Assembly: GCA_944321875.1 (NCBI GenBank)
Contig: CALUMX010000003.1
Coordinates: forward strand, 62,001-126,000
From: an uncultured Muribaculaceae bacterium
GTDB lineage: Bacteria; Bacteroidota; Bacteroidia; Bacteroidales; Muribaculaceae
Direction: 5' to 3'
DNA: 64,000 nt
Both the position numbers and the translations under genes were made by a program. Positions 24,817-33,390 of the stretch are shown here, in pieces. The stretch's first letter is position 1; each line of letters begins with the position of its first letter. Under the pieces are notes generated by a model. It was not told the DNA's origin, ran no database searches, and saw only the letters and a list, made by a program, of their open reading frames with translations.

Positions 24817-26100
24817 TTAGGAATTGATTATTCTTTCCACCTTAATCAGTTCAAGCTTGTTGGCGCTTTTCTTGAGGATGGTGAAGCGCAGGCCTCCAAT
24901 CTCGGCTGTCTCGCCCGTTTCAGGAATCTCGCCCAGGGAGAAGAGGATATATCCGGCGAGGGTCTGATAGTCCTCACCTTCGGGGATATTGAAATCGTAG
25001 GCTTCGTTAAGATGCTCAATCTCGATACGTCCGGCAAAGCGGTAGGTGTTGTCATCGAGCTGTTCCTCGACGAGCTTGCGCTTGTCGTGCTCGTCCTCGA
25101 AATCACCGAAGATTTCCTCCACGAGGTCTTCCAGCGTGATGAGTCCGCCGGTCTCACCGAATTCGTCTACGATAATCGCCATACTTTTCTTTTCGGCGAG
25201 CAACTTACGCATCATGGCATTGGCGAGCATCGATTCCGGCGCGTATTCCACCTGTTTCAGCCGTGTTTTCCAGTCGGCGGAGTCAAACAGCTCGCTGACG
25301 TGGATGTAGCCCAGAATGTTGTTGATATCTTCCTTGTAGACCACGATTTTCGAAAGTCCGGTCTCGATGAAGCGCTGACGCAGGGTCTCGCGGTCGGTCG
25401 TATCGATGTCGACCGCCACAATCTCGTTGCGCGGCACCATGCAGTCGCGCAGCAGCGTGCTGGAGAAGTCGAGCGCGTTCTGGAATATTCTTACCTCATG
25501 CTCGATTTCGCTGTCCGTCTCGTTGGTCGCTTTTTTGTCATCGAGGGTTTGCTGGATGTAATCGTCAAGCTCGCTGACCGTCAGAAGCGGAGAGCGGGGC
25601 GCGGAACTTTTGGCTCCGAAGAAGCGCATGAGCATTTTGGAGACAACCGAAGAGAACCAGGAAATAGGATAGAGCACGATGTAGATGAGATACATCGGGA
25701 CGGCCGAATGCCGCAACGTCCGGTTCGGGTTGATGCGTGACACTGATTTGGGCAGGAACTCACCGGTAATGAGGATGATGCCGGTCGACAGAAGGGCCTG
25801 TACGAGCAGTACGAGCGCCTCGTTGCCGCAGACAAACATTTTGATGGGATCTTCCAGCAGCACGGCCATGCCCATACCGTAGAACACCAGCATGATGTTG
25901 TTGCCGACGAGGAGCGTCGAGATGAACATTTCCTGATGGTGGTAGAAAAGGTTGACGATACGGGCTGTGAAGGTCTTCTTCTGAGAGTCAACGCTGGCCC
26001 GCACGCGGTTGGACGATATGAAGGCGATTTCCGTACCCGAGAAGAATGCGGAGAAGGCCATTGAGACGAGTGTCAATATGAGAGCTGACGTAAAGTCCAT
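24817..26100 (-). CDS. CNNM/CorC-family membrane protein with CBS pair (GldE-like)
   Basis: A 427-residue protein: N-terminal CNNM membrane domain with about four helices (residues 1-190), a CBS-domain pair (residues about 205-330; LRDCMVPRNEIVAVDIDT, IVDEFGETGGLITLEDLVEE) and a C-terminal CorC_HlyC domain (RFAGRIEIEHLNEAY). Relatives are linked to divalent-cation efflux, and one Bacteroidetes branch is GldE; sequence alone does not separate these. It is the last gene of the seven-gene operon that begins at trmD, 11 bases after lptC. Confidence 0.88.
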   Translation of the reverse strand: MDFTSALILTLVSMAFSAFFSGTEIAFISSNRVRASVDSQKKTFTARIVNLFYHHQEMFISTLLVGNNIMLVFYGMGMAVLLEDPIKMFVCGNEALVLLVQALLSTGIILITGEFLPKSVSRINPNRTLRHSAVPMYLIYIVLYPISWFSSVVSKMLMRFFGAKSSAPRSPLLTVSELDDYIQQTLDDKKATNETDSEIEHEVRIFQNALDFSSTLLRDCMVPRNEIVAVDIDTTDRETLRQRFIETGLSKIVVYKEDINNILGYIHVSELFDSADWKTRLKQVEYAPESMLANAMMRKLLAEKKSMAIIVDEFGETGGLITLEDLVEEIFGDFEDEHDKRKLVEEQLDDNTYRFAGRIEIEHLNEAYDFNIPEGEDYQTLAGYILFSLGEIPETGETAEIGGLRFTILKKSANKLELIKVERIINS

Positions 26101-26111
26101 GTCGGTGAGAT

Positions 26112-26687
26112 TTAGTTCTGTGCGGTGGTATCCTTGCGTTCCGGCACAGGGATGATGCCTGACGGCCTGCGGATGACGTATTCCGTCAGTTTTTCGTTGG
26201 AGGTGAATCCGTAGCCTTCAAGGATGCGGTCGGCACGCTCGATGTGGACAAACGAGTCGGAGTAGACTTTGTGGTTTACCTGGTCCCAGAATATCTGCTC
26301 TGTCTCGATGACTTCCTTCTTGATGTTGCGGATGTCGACGTGTCCGTCGAGCCGCCACAGCTTCTGGTTTTTGAAGTAGGTGGCCGAGTCGCACTTGACG
26401 GTCGCTGCGATGCGGAACGAGTCGTCAAACTGTTCGAGCTTCAGTCCGACGGGGAACTTCCAGGTGGGCACTTCGGCCTCGTCGTAGACGAGCCACAGTT
26501 TCGACAGGATGCGGTAGCGCGTCATGCCGGAGTCACTGATGAGCGACACCACGTCGCGTGTCACCATCGTCTGGATGCTGTCAGGGTTGGACGTAACGCT
26601 GACATAGCTCTTTCTTTCCTCCTTGCAGGAAGGCAGGATGAAAGAAAGAGCTATGAGCGTCAGTAATATGTTTGTGAGAGTCTTCAT
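26112..26687 (-). CDS. lptC: LPS export lipoprotein LptC
   Basis: A 191-residue protein; ATG 26687 is preferred over 26705 because it begins a lipoprotein signal (LIALSFILPSC). The rest is a beta-jellyroll of the LptC/OstA type (MTRYRILSKLWLVYD, LWRLDGHVDIRNIKKEVIETE, SNEKLTEYVIRRPSG). In Bacteroidetes LptC is often such a lipoprotein instead of a membrane-anchored protein. It carries lipopolysaccharide across the periplasm. It sits between the outer-membrane protein and CorC-like genes, a common Bacteroidales order. Confidence 0.87.
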   Translation of the reverse strand: MKTLTNILLTLIALSFILPSCKEERKSYVSVTSNPDSIQTMVTRDVVSLISDSGMTRYRILSKLWLVYDEAEVPTWKFPVGLKLEQFDDSFRIAATVKCDSATYFKNQKLWRLDGHVDIRNIKKEVIETEQIFWDQVNHKVYSDSFVHIERADRILEGYGFTSNEKLTEYVIRRPSGIIPVPERKDTTAQN

Positions 26688-26711
26688 TGCTATGAATTCC
26701 TCCACCGGAGA

Positions 26712-27989
26712 TTACCGGATTTTGTCTTTCCAGAATGCAAACTCGTTGAAGTTGATGCCGAGTGTGATGTTGAAATAGTCTTCTGAAACAAGATTTTGCG
26801 GAGAGGCCTGGCGGTGCTTGTACTCGAAGCCAAGGTTGATGACCGTCTTCGAGCCGAGAGTCGGGAAGCCGAAACCGATGGAAGCGCCGTATTCCTTCAG
26901 GTGGTTGTCGCCAATCATGATGTAGTCGCGAGTATAGTTTCCACCGATGCGGTAAGTCATGCGCTGCAGGTAGTTGCCGCGCTCCTTCGGAGTGTACTGC
27001 ATACCGAGAGCGACTTTCCAGCGGTTGTCGAAACGTGACTGCGTGATGTAGTCGCCGTTTTCGTTGCGGATGCCCTCAAATTTGGCGTCAGCCCATTTCT
27101 GGTAAGTGAAGTCGCCTTCCACCATGAATTTGCGGTCGAACGTATAATTGAGACCTACGCCGTAGGATTCAGGCTTCTCATAGCCGCCTTTCAAGCGGGA
27201 ATAGCCCACGGTGTCAGGTTGCTCGTCAGCGTTGATGTCGTAGTAGACGCCCCATGTCTTTCCGTGGAAATTCTTGCGGGGAGAGTAGGTCGCACCGACG
27301 GTAAAGCGGTGTTTGGCCTGGAATTCCTTGGTATATTGCACACCGAGTTGCAGGTTCCAGTCGCGCACCTGGATGACGTGTTCAAACAGCGTTTCCGATG
27401 AGCTTCCAGAGCTTATGAGATAGGTGTCGTTGACAATCGTACCGAACTGGTAGGCGATGTTCGCACCGATGGTGAATCCCTTGAACGGACGACCTGCCAC
27501 ACCTACATAAATCTCGTTGATGCCGCCGAAACCGGAGGAACTTTTTGTGCCGAGGGAGTTGTTGTCCTTGTCCTTCACGTCGCTTCCGAACGAGTAGCCG
27601 ACGGTCGTGAACGGTACGAGACCGATGCTACCGCCCATGTACTTGCCCAACGGGAACTGGAGGGTCATGTAGTCAAGACCACCACCAAACGACTTTCCTG
27701 ATGCTCCCGGTTCTTTCGACCAAAGCTGGGTAACGTCCATACCGATGTCCCAGATGAGCGTAGTAGAGTCGGTACCGGCGTAGGATGCCGGGTTCATCAC
27801 GTTGATTTGCCGGCTGTCAGACATGGCGATACCCACACCGCCCATGTTGCGTTGCACACTGGTGGCATAGTCGCCGACCATACCGTATCCATATCGTGAA
27901 TAAGGCGATTGCTGGTTTTGTGCTGCCAGATTTCCGATAGCCGTGATGGCAACCGCTATCGCCACGAAAAGTTTCTTATAAAAGCTCAT
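26712..27989 (-). CDS. Outer-membrane beta-barrel protein
   Basis: A 425-residue protein with a signal peptide (KKLFVAIAVAITAIGNLAAQ) and alternating hydrophobic strands typical of a FadL/OmpP1-like barrel (GVGIAMSDSRQINVMNPASY, IGANIAYQFGTIVNDTYL, VINLGFEYKHRQASPQNLV), ending NITLGINFNEFAFWKDKIR. The opening phrase NQQSPYSRYGYG is typical of this Bacteroidales family. Its start overlaps the coaX end by 14 bases, and lptC follows after 24 bases, so it is co-expressed with envelope genes. The transported molecule is unknown. Confidence 0.85.
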   Translation of the reverse strand: MSFYKKLFVAIAVAITAIGNLAAQNQQSPYSRYGYGMVGDYATSVQRNMGGVGIAMSDSRQINVMNPASYAGTDSTTLIWDIGMDVTQLWSKEPGASGKSFGGGLDYMTLQFPLGKYMGGSIGLVPFTTVGYSFGSDVKDKDNNSLGTKSSSGFGGINEIYVGVAGRPFKGFTIGANIAYQFGTIVNDTYLISSGSSSETLFEHVIQVRDWNLQLGVQYTKEFQAKHRFTVGATYSPRKNFHGKTWGVYYDINADEQPDTVGYSRLKGGYEKPESYGVGLNYTFDRKFMVEGDFTYQKWADAKFEGIRNENGDYITQSRFDNRWKVALGMQYTPKERGNYLQRMTYRIGGNYTRDYIMIGDNHLKEYGASIGFGFPTLGSKTVINLGFEYKHRQASPQNLVSEDYFNITLGINFNEFAFWKDKIR

Positions 27990-28713
27990 TGTATTTTAAT
28001 ATGCTGTTTAAACCTATTGCTACTAAATCATTGTTCACCGTTTTGTCGACATCGGTCAGCAGGGAGCTGATGAGGGTTCCGTCGCCGCCCGTCAACACCA
28101 CAGCCACCTCCTCATACTGCTCGCTCAGGCGGTGGGCAAGATAGCTTGCCTGGGCGACAATGCCTTCGACTACGCCGGCACGGATAGCCGTCACCGTGTC
28201 GTGTCCCAGCAGAGGTGTCTCGCCGGTGGGTTCTACTTGAGGAAGCTGCACGCAGTCGTGCGACAGCGCTGCCAGCTGCAGGGAGATGCCCGGTCCGATA
28301 TTTCCGCCCAGGAAGTGGCGGTTAGCCGTCACAAAATCGTAGGTGACAGCCGTACCGGCATCGACAATCAGTACATTCCGTCCGGGAAGGAGCGTGATGG
28401 CTCCGGCTGCCGCTGCGATGCGGTCGTGTCCCAGACTGTGGGGAGTCGTATAGTCGAGCGTGAGAGGCAACGGGAGGTCGGCACTCAGCTCGTAGACTGT
28501 TCTCAACTGCTTGTGAAGTTCGGCCAGCACTTCTGTGTCGCGTCCTGCTACGGAGGAATAGATGGCTTTCATTACCGAAAACTGTCTGATGACCTGGCTG
28601 ACGTCGGCGGGTGTCAGCCGGTCTTTCCGGCAGGAGAACAGCAGGCGGTCGTCGCCGAAAACCGACAACTTTGCCGCAGAATTGCCCTGGTCGATAGTTA
28701 GATTCACGTCCAT
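27976..28713 (-). CDS. coaX: Type III pantothenate kinase
   Basis: A 245-residue kinase that makes 4'-phosphopantothenate, the first step of coenzyme A synthesis. The ASKHA phosphate loop TIDQGNSAAKLSVF is at residues 6-19, with GHDRIAAAAGA and the catalytic-base region VDAGTAVTYDF in the usual order, and VLTGGDG near the end. Length is normal. It overlaps the outer-membrane protein gene by 14 bases. A -7-like TATTTTTG (28722-28729) directly upstream suggests a second promoter within the operon. Confidence 0.94.
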   Translation of the reverse strand: MDVNLTIDQGNSAAKLSVFGDDRLLFSCRKDRLTPADVSQVIRQFSVMKAIYSSVAGRDTEVLAELHKQLRTVYELSADLPLPLTLDYTTPHSLGHDRIAAAAGAITLLPGRNVLIVDAGTAVTYDFVTANRHFLGGNIGPGISLQLAALSHDCVQLPQVEPTGETPLLGHDTVTAIRAGVVEGIVAQASYLAHRLSEQYEEVAVVLTGGDGTLISSLLTDVDKTVNNDLVAIGLNSILKYNELL

Positions 28714-28744
28714 GTTATCCGCAAAAATACTAAATACAACTTAA

Positions 28745-29137
28745 TTAACGGCCATTTTTCTTAGTTTTTAAGTCTTTTTGCTCCTTTTTTAGTTGATAGT
28801 CTATCATAAAGGAGGCGTAGACCTGAACACAGGCACCTGCTGTCAGAAATCCGAGCCAGGTGGAGTGGATGGGGTCGGCAAAAAGAAACAGTGCCGCAAA
28901 CATATAGCAGATAGATGACCAGAATTCGAGTGTGAAGAGGCGTCGTACGCGCAGGCTGAATTTCTGCTTGCGGCGGATGACGCGCTGCAGGATTCTCACA
29001 ATGACCGTCAGGAAGGCAGCTGCCGTGAATACATAGGGCAACCACACAAACCGGATGCTCGTCAGCGGCAGGAAGGCCGATGCAAGCAGCAGTACCATGG
29101 CGACGGCCAGTATGATGTTCAGATTTTTTTCGTTCAT
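28745..29137 (-). CDS. Small four-helix membrane protein
   Basis: A 130-residue protein with four predicted membrane helices (NIILAVAMVLLLASAFLPL; WLPYVFTAAAFLTVIV; SICYMFAALFLFA; WLGFLTAGACVQVYASFM) and basic segments between helices two and three (RKQKFSLRVRR) and at the end. I do not recognise a function; similar small proteins occur next to trmD/divIC in Bacteroidales. It lies 11 bases after the divIC-like gene and 31 before coaX. Confidence 0.8.
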   Translation of the reverse strand: MNEKNLNIILAVAMVLLLASAFLPLTSIRFVWLPYVFTAAAFLTVIVRILQRVIRRKQKFSLRVRRLFTLEFWSSICYMFAALFLFADPIHSTWLGFLTAGACVQVYASFMIDYQLKKEQKDLKTKKNGR

Positions 29138-29148
29138 TCGGTTGATAT

Positions 29149-29448
29149 TTATTCGTTTACGATATATAGGTCTTCGTTGTCGCGCTTCATGAGGTATTCC
29201 TCGCGAACGATACGCTCCAGCGATTCAGGGTCGCTGTCGAGTTTCTGCAACCGTTGATTGTAGACGGCGGTAGAGTCCTTGCAGGCCTTGATTTCTTTTT
29301 TCAGCTGAGTGATTTCCTGTTCGTACTGTACGACAGTGATGTAGTTGTAGTCGGCGAAAAACGTGATGTAGACGCCGAATGCCAGCACAATCAGCAGAAT
29401 CAGGTTGGTGTTCTTTACTTTTGCAAGGAGTGAGGAGAAGAATCCCAT
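29149..29448 (-). CDS. Septum formation initiator family protein (DivIC/FtsB-like)
   Basis: A 99-residue bitopic membrane protein: short cytoplasmic start, one helix (residues 14-33, TNLILLIVLAFGVYITFFAD), a coiled coil (VQYEQEITQLKKEIKACKDS) and a C-terminal region with the family phrase ESLERIVREEYLMKRDNED. FtsB/DivIC proteins join FtsL and FtsQ/DivIB at the division site. It starts 11 bases after trmD ends. Confidence 0.92.
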   Translation of the reverse strand: MGFFSSLLAKVKNTNLILLIVLAFGVYITFFADYNYITVVQYEQEITQLKKEIKACKDSTAVYNQRLQKLDSDPESLERIVREEYLMKRDNEDLYIVNE

Positions 29449-29459
29449 TGCCGTTTCGT

Positions 29460-30137
29460 TTATTCGTTCAACAAATCAGGGCGGAGGCGGCGGGTGCGGC
29501 TCAGAGCCATTTCGTGCTTCCACTCATCGATTTTGGCCTGATGGCCCGACAGGAGTACGTCGGGGACGCGCCAGCCTTTGTATTCAGCCGGACGGGTGTA
29601 GACAGGCGGAGCCAGCAGGTTGTCCTGGAAGGAGTCGCTGAGGGCGCTTTGCTCATCGCCGATAGCACCGGGAATGAGACGTACGATGGCATCGGTGATG
29701 ATGGCGGCCGGAAGCTCGCCTCCGGTCAGCACATAGTCGCCGATGGTTATTTCTTTCGTGATGAAGTGTTCGCGCACGCGGTAGTCGATGCCCTTGTAGT
29801 GTCCGCAAAGGATGATGATGTTCTCAGCCAGCGAGAGGCGGTTGGCCATCGGCTGGTCAAACTTCTCGCCGTCGGGTGTCACGAAGATGACCTCGTCGTA
29901 GTCACGCTGCGACTTCAGGTGGGTGAGGCAGCGGTCGATAGGCTCAATCTGCATGACCATGCCGGCTTCGCCGCCGAAGGGGTAGTCGTCGACGCGGCGG
30001 TGCTTGTCGAGCGTATAGTCGCGGAGGTCGTGCACGACGATTTCCGCCAGTCCCTTTTTCTGTGCCCGCTTCAGAATGGAGCAGTTGAGGGGCGACTCAA
30101 GCATCTCCGGCAATACTGTAATAATATCTATGCGCAT
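29460..30137 (-). CDS. trmD: tRNA (guanine-37-N1)-methyltransferase
   Basis: A 225-residue SPOUT methyltransferase that methylates G37 next to the anticodon and prevents frameshifting. Hallmarks are [19 protein letters not shown] (residues about 38-56), [11 protein letters not shown] and the knot-forming [13 protein letters not shown]. Length is normal. It is the first gene of a seven-gene operon (trmD, divIC-like, membrane protein, coaX, barrel, lptC, CorC-like). In many bacteria trmD lies in an rpsP operon; it does not here. Confidence 0.96.
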   Translation of the reverse strand: MRIDIITVLPEMLESPLNCSILKRAQKKGLAEIVVHDLRDYTLDKHRRVDDYPFGGEAGMVMQIEPIDRCLTHLKSQRDYDEVIFVTPDGEKFDQPMANRLSLAENIIILCGHYKGIDYRVREHFITKEITIGDYVLTGGELPAAIITDAIVRLIPGAIGDEQSALSDSFQDNLLAPPVYTRPAEYKGWRVPDVLLSGHQAKIDEWKHEMALSRTRRLRPDLLNE

Positions 30138-30173
30138 TTCTTAACTGTCGTTCTTTGGGTTGATTCAACCGTG

Positions 30174-30205
30174 CAAAGTTACGGACCTTTGGTGAATTTA
30201 CCAAA
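30174..30205 (-). promoter_or_regulatory. Promoter of the trmD operon
   Basis: On the minus strand TTTG (30202-30205), exactly 20 bases, TAACTTTG (30174-30181), 36 bases before ATG 30137. The MITE-like element begins 4 bases beyond the -33 box. Confidence 0.8.
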
Positions 30206-30208
30206 AAA

Positions 30209-30391
30209 CTAAGAAGTTGTTTAAATTTTATTCGTAATAGGTTTAAGAATTGTTTTCAAGGATGTTTTTCTGTTTTCCGCAGGGGCATAGCGGGCTACGC
30301 GACGAATAGAGACAGTAAAACAGACCGGAAAGAAACTCAAAGCCATACGGTTCTCAACTTTGTTTCCCGATAAAATCTAAACTGTTTCTAA
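30209..30391. mobile_element. MITE-like non-coding element with imperfect terminal inverted repeats
   Basis: The gap 30138-30438 holds no gene. Its ends, CTAAGAAGTTGTTTAAATTT (from 30209) and the reverse complement of the segment ending TCTAAACTGTTTCTAA (30391), match over about 24 bases with a few differences. The inside (183 bases) contains a palindromic GCATAGCGGGCTACGC. No transposase is present; if it moves, it needs one elsewhere. Confidence 0.5.
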
Positions 30392-30438
30392 CCATCTGAT
30401 GGTTTTGATTTTATGTGAAATGCACGGTTGACCCAGTG

Positions 30439-32517
30439 TTACCGCAGGCGCAGTTGCAGGTTGGACAGCTCGGTGTCGGTGTGCTGGGAGGCAAGACCCT
30501 CGCGGCGTACGGTGACGGAGTGGACGGTGCCTTCGGCCGGTGCGGGAAGGGTGAACGTCTGTCGGTAGACGGTCTGGTCGGCAGCCGGACGGAGCTGGTA
30601 GGCGTTGGTCTTCTCGAAGCGGTTGTAGAGGCGCAGTACGATTTGGTTCTTTCCCTTTTCCAACGGCAGTAGCACTTTCTCCGGGCGGAACGTACAGCGG
30701 TAGGGATTAAGGTGCTTCATCACGGAACGGCCGTTGAGGTAGACTTCGATGCCGTTGCCTGCCCCCACATCCATCAGATAGTATTGACGGCAGGGTGAGT
30801 CAAACTCCTGCATGACAAAATGGGAGGAGAGGATGCCTGAGGGCAGTTCGTCCTGCTCCTTGTCGGTCGGTTCCCACTTGCCGCGGCGTGTCAGCGGATG
30901 TTCGGGGTCGGTGCGGAGGGTGGATGCTGCATTGAAGACACCGCTGCCCGGACCGCAGACGTAGCGTGTGCCCCATGTGGGTTCCGACGTAGAGAGTGCG
31001 ACGGGCGTACCCTTGTCGAGCGTGACGGGATAGGTCGTGCCGTCGATGGTCAGGTTGACGGTCGCTCCGGCCTCCTGTGGAGTATAGGTGATTTCCACCT
31101 GACGCAGACGGTTTTGCTTGACGTTCCAGCTGTAGCTGACGGTGCTGCGGTAGTTGCTGTAGTAATCGAAGCAGGAGTAGCTGTAGTTGGGGGTAGCGTT
31201 GGCCGATGTGAGCAGGCTGCCTTTCGGCAGGGTCGCAGTGGGCTGCGGCTCTACGGTGCGGTCAAACTCCAGTGTCACTACCTCTATCGTCGAGTCGTTG
31301 TAGGCTGTGGAGGGCACGGTGACGCTCACGGTGCTGCCCTTCTGACGGTGGGCCGTGGCACAGCCGGAAACGCCGGTCAGGCGGTAGCCGGGCATGTCGA
31401 GGGCGATTTGGCCGTTGTCGGGAAGTTTGCCCGACAGAATCAGGTACAGGCGGTTGTCCTTGCGGGTAATGGCACCCCAGTCGAACGTTTCGCGGAAGGG
31501 CGATGCCTCTGTGGAGTAGATGGCTTCTCCGTTGGTGCGGAGCCATGCGCCGATTTCGCGCAGTACCTCGCTCTCGAACGGCACGACTGAGCCGTCACCT
31601 TTAGGGCCGATGTTGAGCAGGAAGTTACCGCCGTGCGACACGACGTTAATCAGGCTGCGCAGTTTCTCCATCGCTTTCGTGTGCGCGTCGCCGCGTTTCT
31701 GCCAGGAGCGGTAGCCCCAAGTTTCGTTGAACATGGAGGCCGCACTCTGCCACGGGCATTGCAGCGCGCCTTCCGGATAGGCGTTGTCGGCCATTACGGC
31801 AAAGTCATACTGGTCGTTGCCCACGCGTCCGCTGACCATGCAGTCGGGTTGCAGCCGGTGGACGAGGTCGTAGAGTTCCTTGCTTTGCTGCGGCGTGTTG
31901 GAGCCCATGTCAAACCACAATTCCGAGATAGGGCCGTAGTTGGTGAGAAGTTCCGTCACCTGACGCTTGGAGAACTCATGGTGCTGCGGGGTGATGAAGT
32001 CGCAGTTATGGCTCGATATGGGGTAGGCGTGCGGATAGTGCCAGTCGATGATGGAATAGTAGAGGCCGAGCCGGATGCCTCCGCGGCGGCAGGCCTCCGC
32101 CAGTTCGCCCACATAGTCGCGGTGGGCGGGAGTTGCGTCGTAGGAGTTATAGTCGGTGGTCGCCGTGCGGAACATGCAGAACCCGTCGTGATGCTTGGTC
32201 GTGATGACGATGGAGCGCATTCCCGCCTCTTTGGCGAGAGCCACGATGGAGTCGGCATCGAAGGCCGTCGGGTTGAAATAGTTGGCCGTTTCTCCGTACC
32301 AGTCGCTGAATATGCCGGCAAATGACTGAATTTGCTCGCTGTAGCCGTATTTTACAGGTTCACCGTTCCATACGCCTCCTAATTCGGAATAGAGGCCGAA
32401 GTGGATAAACATGGAAAACTTGCTGGCATGCCAGGTGGAATAGGCAGCGTCGGAAATGCGTGCGTTCATCGACAGGGCGATAAGGCAGGCGGTAAGGATG
32501 GAGAATATGCGGTTCAT
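30439..32517 (-). CDS. Alpha-L-fucosidase, GH29, multi-domain
   Basis: A 692-residue secreted enzyme; ATG 32517 begins the signal peptide (MNRIFSILTACLIALSMNA). The GH29 barrel fills residues about 15-350 (FSMFIHFGLYSELGG, SIVITTKHHDGFCMF), with the likely nucleophile Asp in SELWFDMGS. C-terminal beta-sandwich regions follow, including a segment that resembles a carbohydrate-binding or hydroxylated-sugar module (FVMQEFDSPCRQYYLMDVGAG). It would remove fucose from mucin or plant glycans. It is divergent from an acetyltransferase gene and a second GH29. Confidence 0.92.
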   Translation of the reverse strand: MNRIFSILTACLIALSMNARISDAAYSTWHASKFSMFIHFGLYSELGGVWNGEPVKYGYSEQIQSFAGIFSDWYGETANYFNPTAFDADSIVALAKEAGMRSIVITTKHHDGFCMFRTATTDYNSYDATPAHRDYVGELAEACRRGGIRLGLYYSIIDWHYPHAYPISSHNCDFITPQHHEFSKRQVTELLTNYGPISELWFDMGSNTPQQSKELYDLVHRLQPDCMVSGRVGNDQYDFAVMADNAYPEGALQCPWQSAASMFNETWGYRSWQKRGDAHTKAMEKLRSLINVVSHGGNFLLNIGPKGDGSVVPFESEVLREIGAWLRTNGEAIYSTEASPFRETFDWGAITRKDNRLYLILSGKLPDNGQIALDMPGYRLTGVSGCATAHRQKGSTVSVTVPSTAYNDSTIEVVTLEFDRTVEPQPTATLPKGSLLTSANATPNYSYSCFDYYSNYRSTVSYSWNVKQNRLRQVEITYTPQEAGATVNLTIDGTTYPVTLDKGTPVALSTSEPTWGTRYVCGPGSGVFNAASTLRTDPEHPLTRRGKWEPTDKEQDELPSGILSSHFVMQEFDSPCRQYYLMDVGAGNGIEVYLNGRSVMKHLNPYRCTFRPEKVLLPLEKGKNQIVLRLYNRFEKTNAYQLRPAADQTVYRQTFTLPAPAEGTVHSVTVRREGLASQHTDTELSNLQLRLR

Positions 32518-32728
32518 GTCTTGAATTTTTAAGGTAGGACAAATATAATGCAAAAGTCAGACAATAGGGGACTGGCAGGCATAAAAAAGTCGGAAGTGGG
32601 CGGTTTTTGCAGGAAACGGGAGTTGAAGACAGCGGGAAGCAATATGTTAATGTGAGCCGGCGGACGTGGTTGCTTTTTGTGTGTATTGGAAAAAATCCAT
32701 TATTTTGCAGGGTAAAAATTGAACTACG

Positions 32729-33325
32729 ATGAACTTCAAATCGCTTCTCAAGGCTCTTAATCAGGGTCTGTGGGTCAGCGCCTCGGCAAAGGACTGTCCC
32801 GATGTGGCCGACGCTCTCGGCCGGTGTGCCGAACTGTGCCACGAAATCAATATGCTGCCGCCATCGAAGTCCGACAAGCGGAACCGTTTGCTGGAATCTC
32901 TCTTGGGAAAGGTTGGCGAGCGTTTTATCATCCACAGTCCGTTCCGCTGCGACTTCGGATTTAATATCCGGATTGGCAATAATTTTGTCGGAAATTTCAA
33001 TTTGGCTATTCTCGATGAGGCGGATGTCGAAATAGGCGACAACGTAATGATTGGTCCTAACTGCTCGCTCGTCACCATCACCCACGCGCTGACGGTGGAG
33101 CAGCGCAATGCCGGAGTGATGGCTGCAAGGCCGATAAAGGTGGGCAATAACGTGTGGATAGCCGCCAACGTAGTAGTGTTGCCCGGTGTCGAAATCGGAG
33201 AAGGAGCGGTAATAGGCGCAGGAAGCGTCGTGACGAAATCGATTCCGCCCCATATGCTTGCAGTGGGCAATCCGTGCCGTCCGTTACGGCCTGTGACAGA
33301 TGCCGACCGCGTGGAGGTATTTTAG
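32729..33325 (+). CDS. Sugar O-acetyltransferase, hexapeptide-repeat family
   Basis: A 198-residue protein of the maltose/galactoside acetyltransferase type: helical N-terminal cap (residues 1-60), then left-handed beta-helix hexads (GFNIRIGNNFVGNFNLAIL, IGDNVMIGPNCSLVTITH, VWIAANVVVLPGVEIGEGA, VIGAGSVVTKSIPPHMLAVG). The catalytic His is in ITHALT. It moves acetyl from acetyl-CoA to a sugar hydroxyl. Its place between two fucosidases suggests handling of liberated sugars, which is inference. A weak TATTTTG box precedes it. Confidence 0.9.
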   Translation: MNFKSLLKALNQGLWVSASAKDCPDVADALGRCAELCHEINMLPPSKSDKRNRLLESLLGKVGERFIIHSPFRCDFGFNIRIGNNFVGNFNLAILDEADVEIGDNVMIGPNCSLVTITHALTVEQRNAGVMAARPIKVGNNVWIAANVVVLPGVEIGEGAVIGAGSVVTKSIPPHMLAVGNPCRPLRPVTDADRVEVF

Positions 33326-33359
33326 AGCCGTATGTTGGCAGTGGAATGAGGGAAATTTG

Positions 33360-33367
33360 TATATTTG
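33360..33367 (+). promoter_or_regulatory. -7 box of second GH29 gene
   Basis: TATATTTG 23 bases before ATG 33391, with TTG at 33335-33337 as a possible -33 (22-base spacer). Confidence 0.5.
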
Positions 33368-33390
33368 TGGAAAATTAACCGAGAATAACT

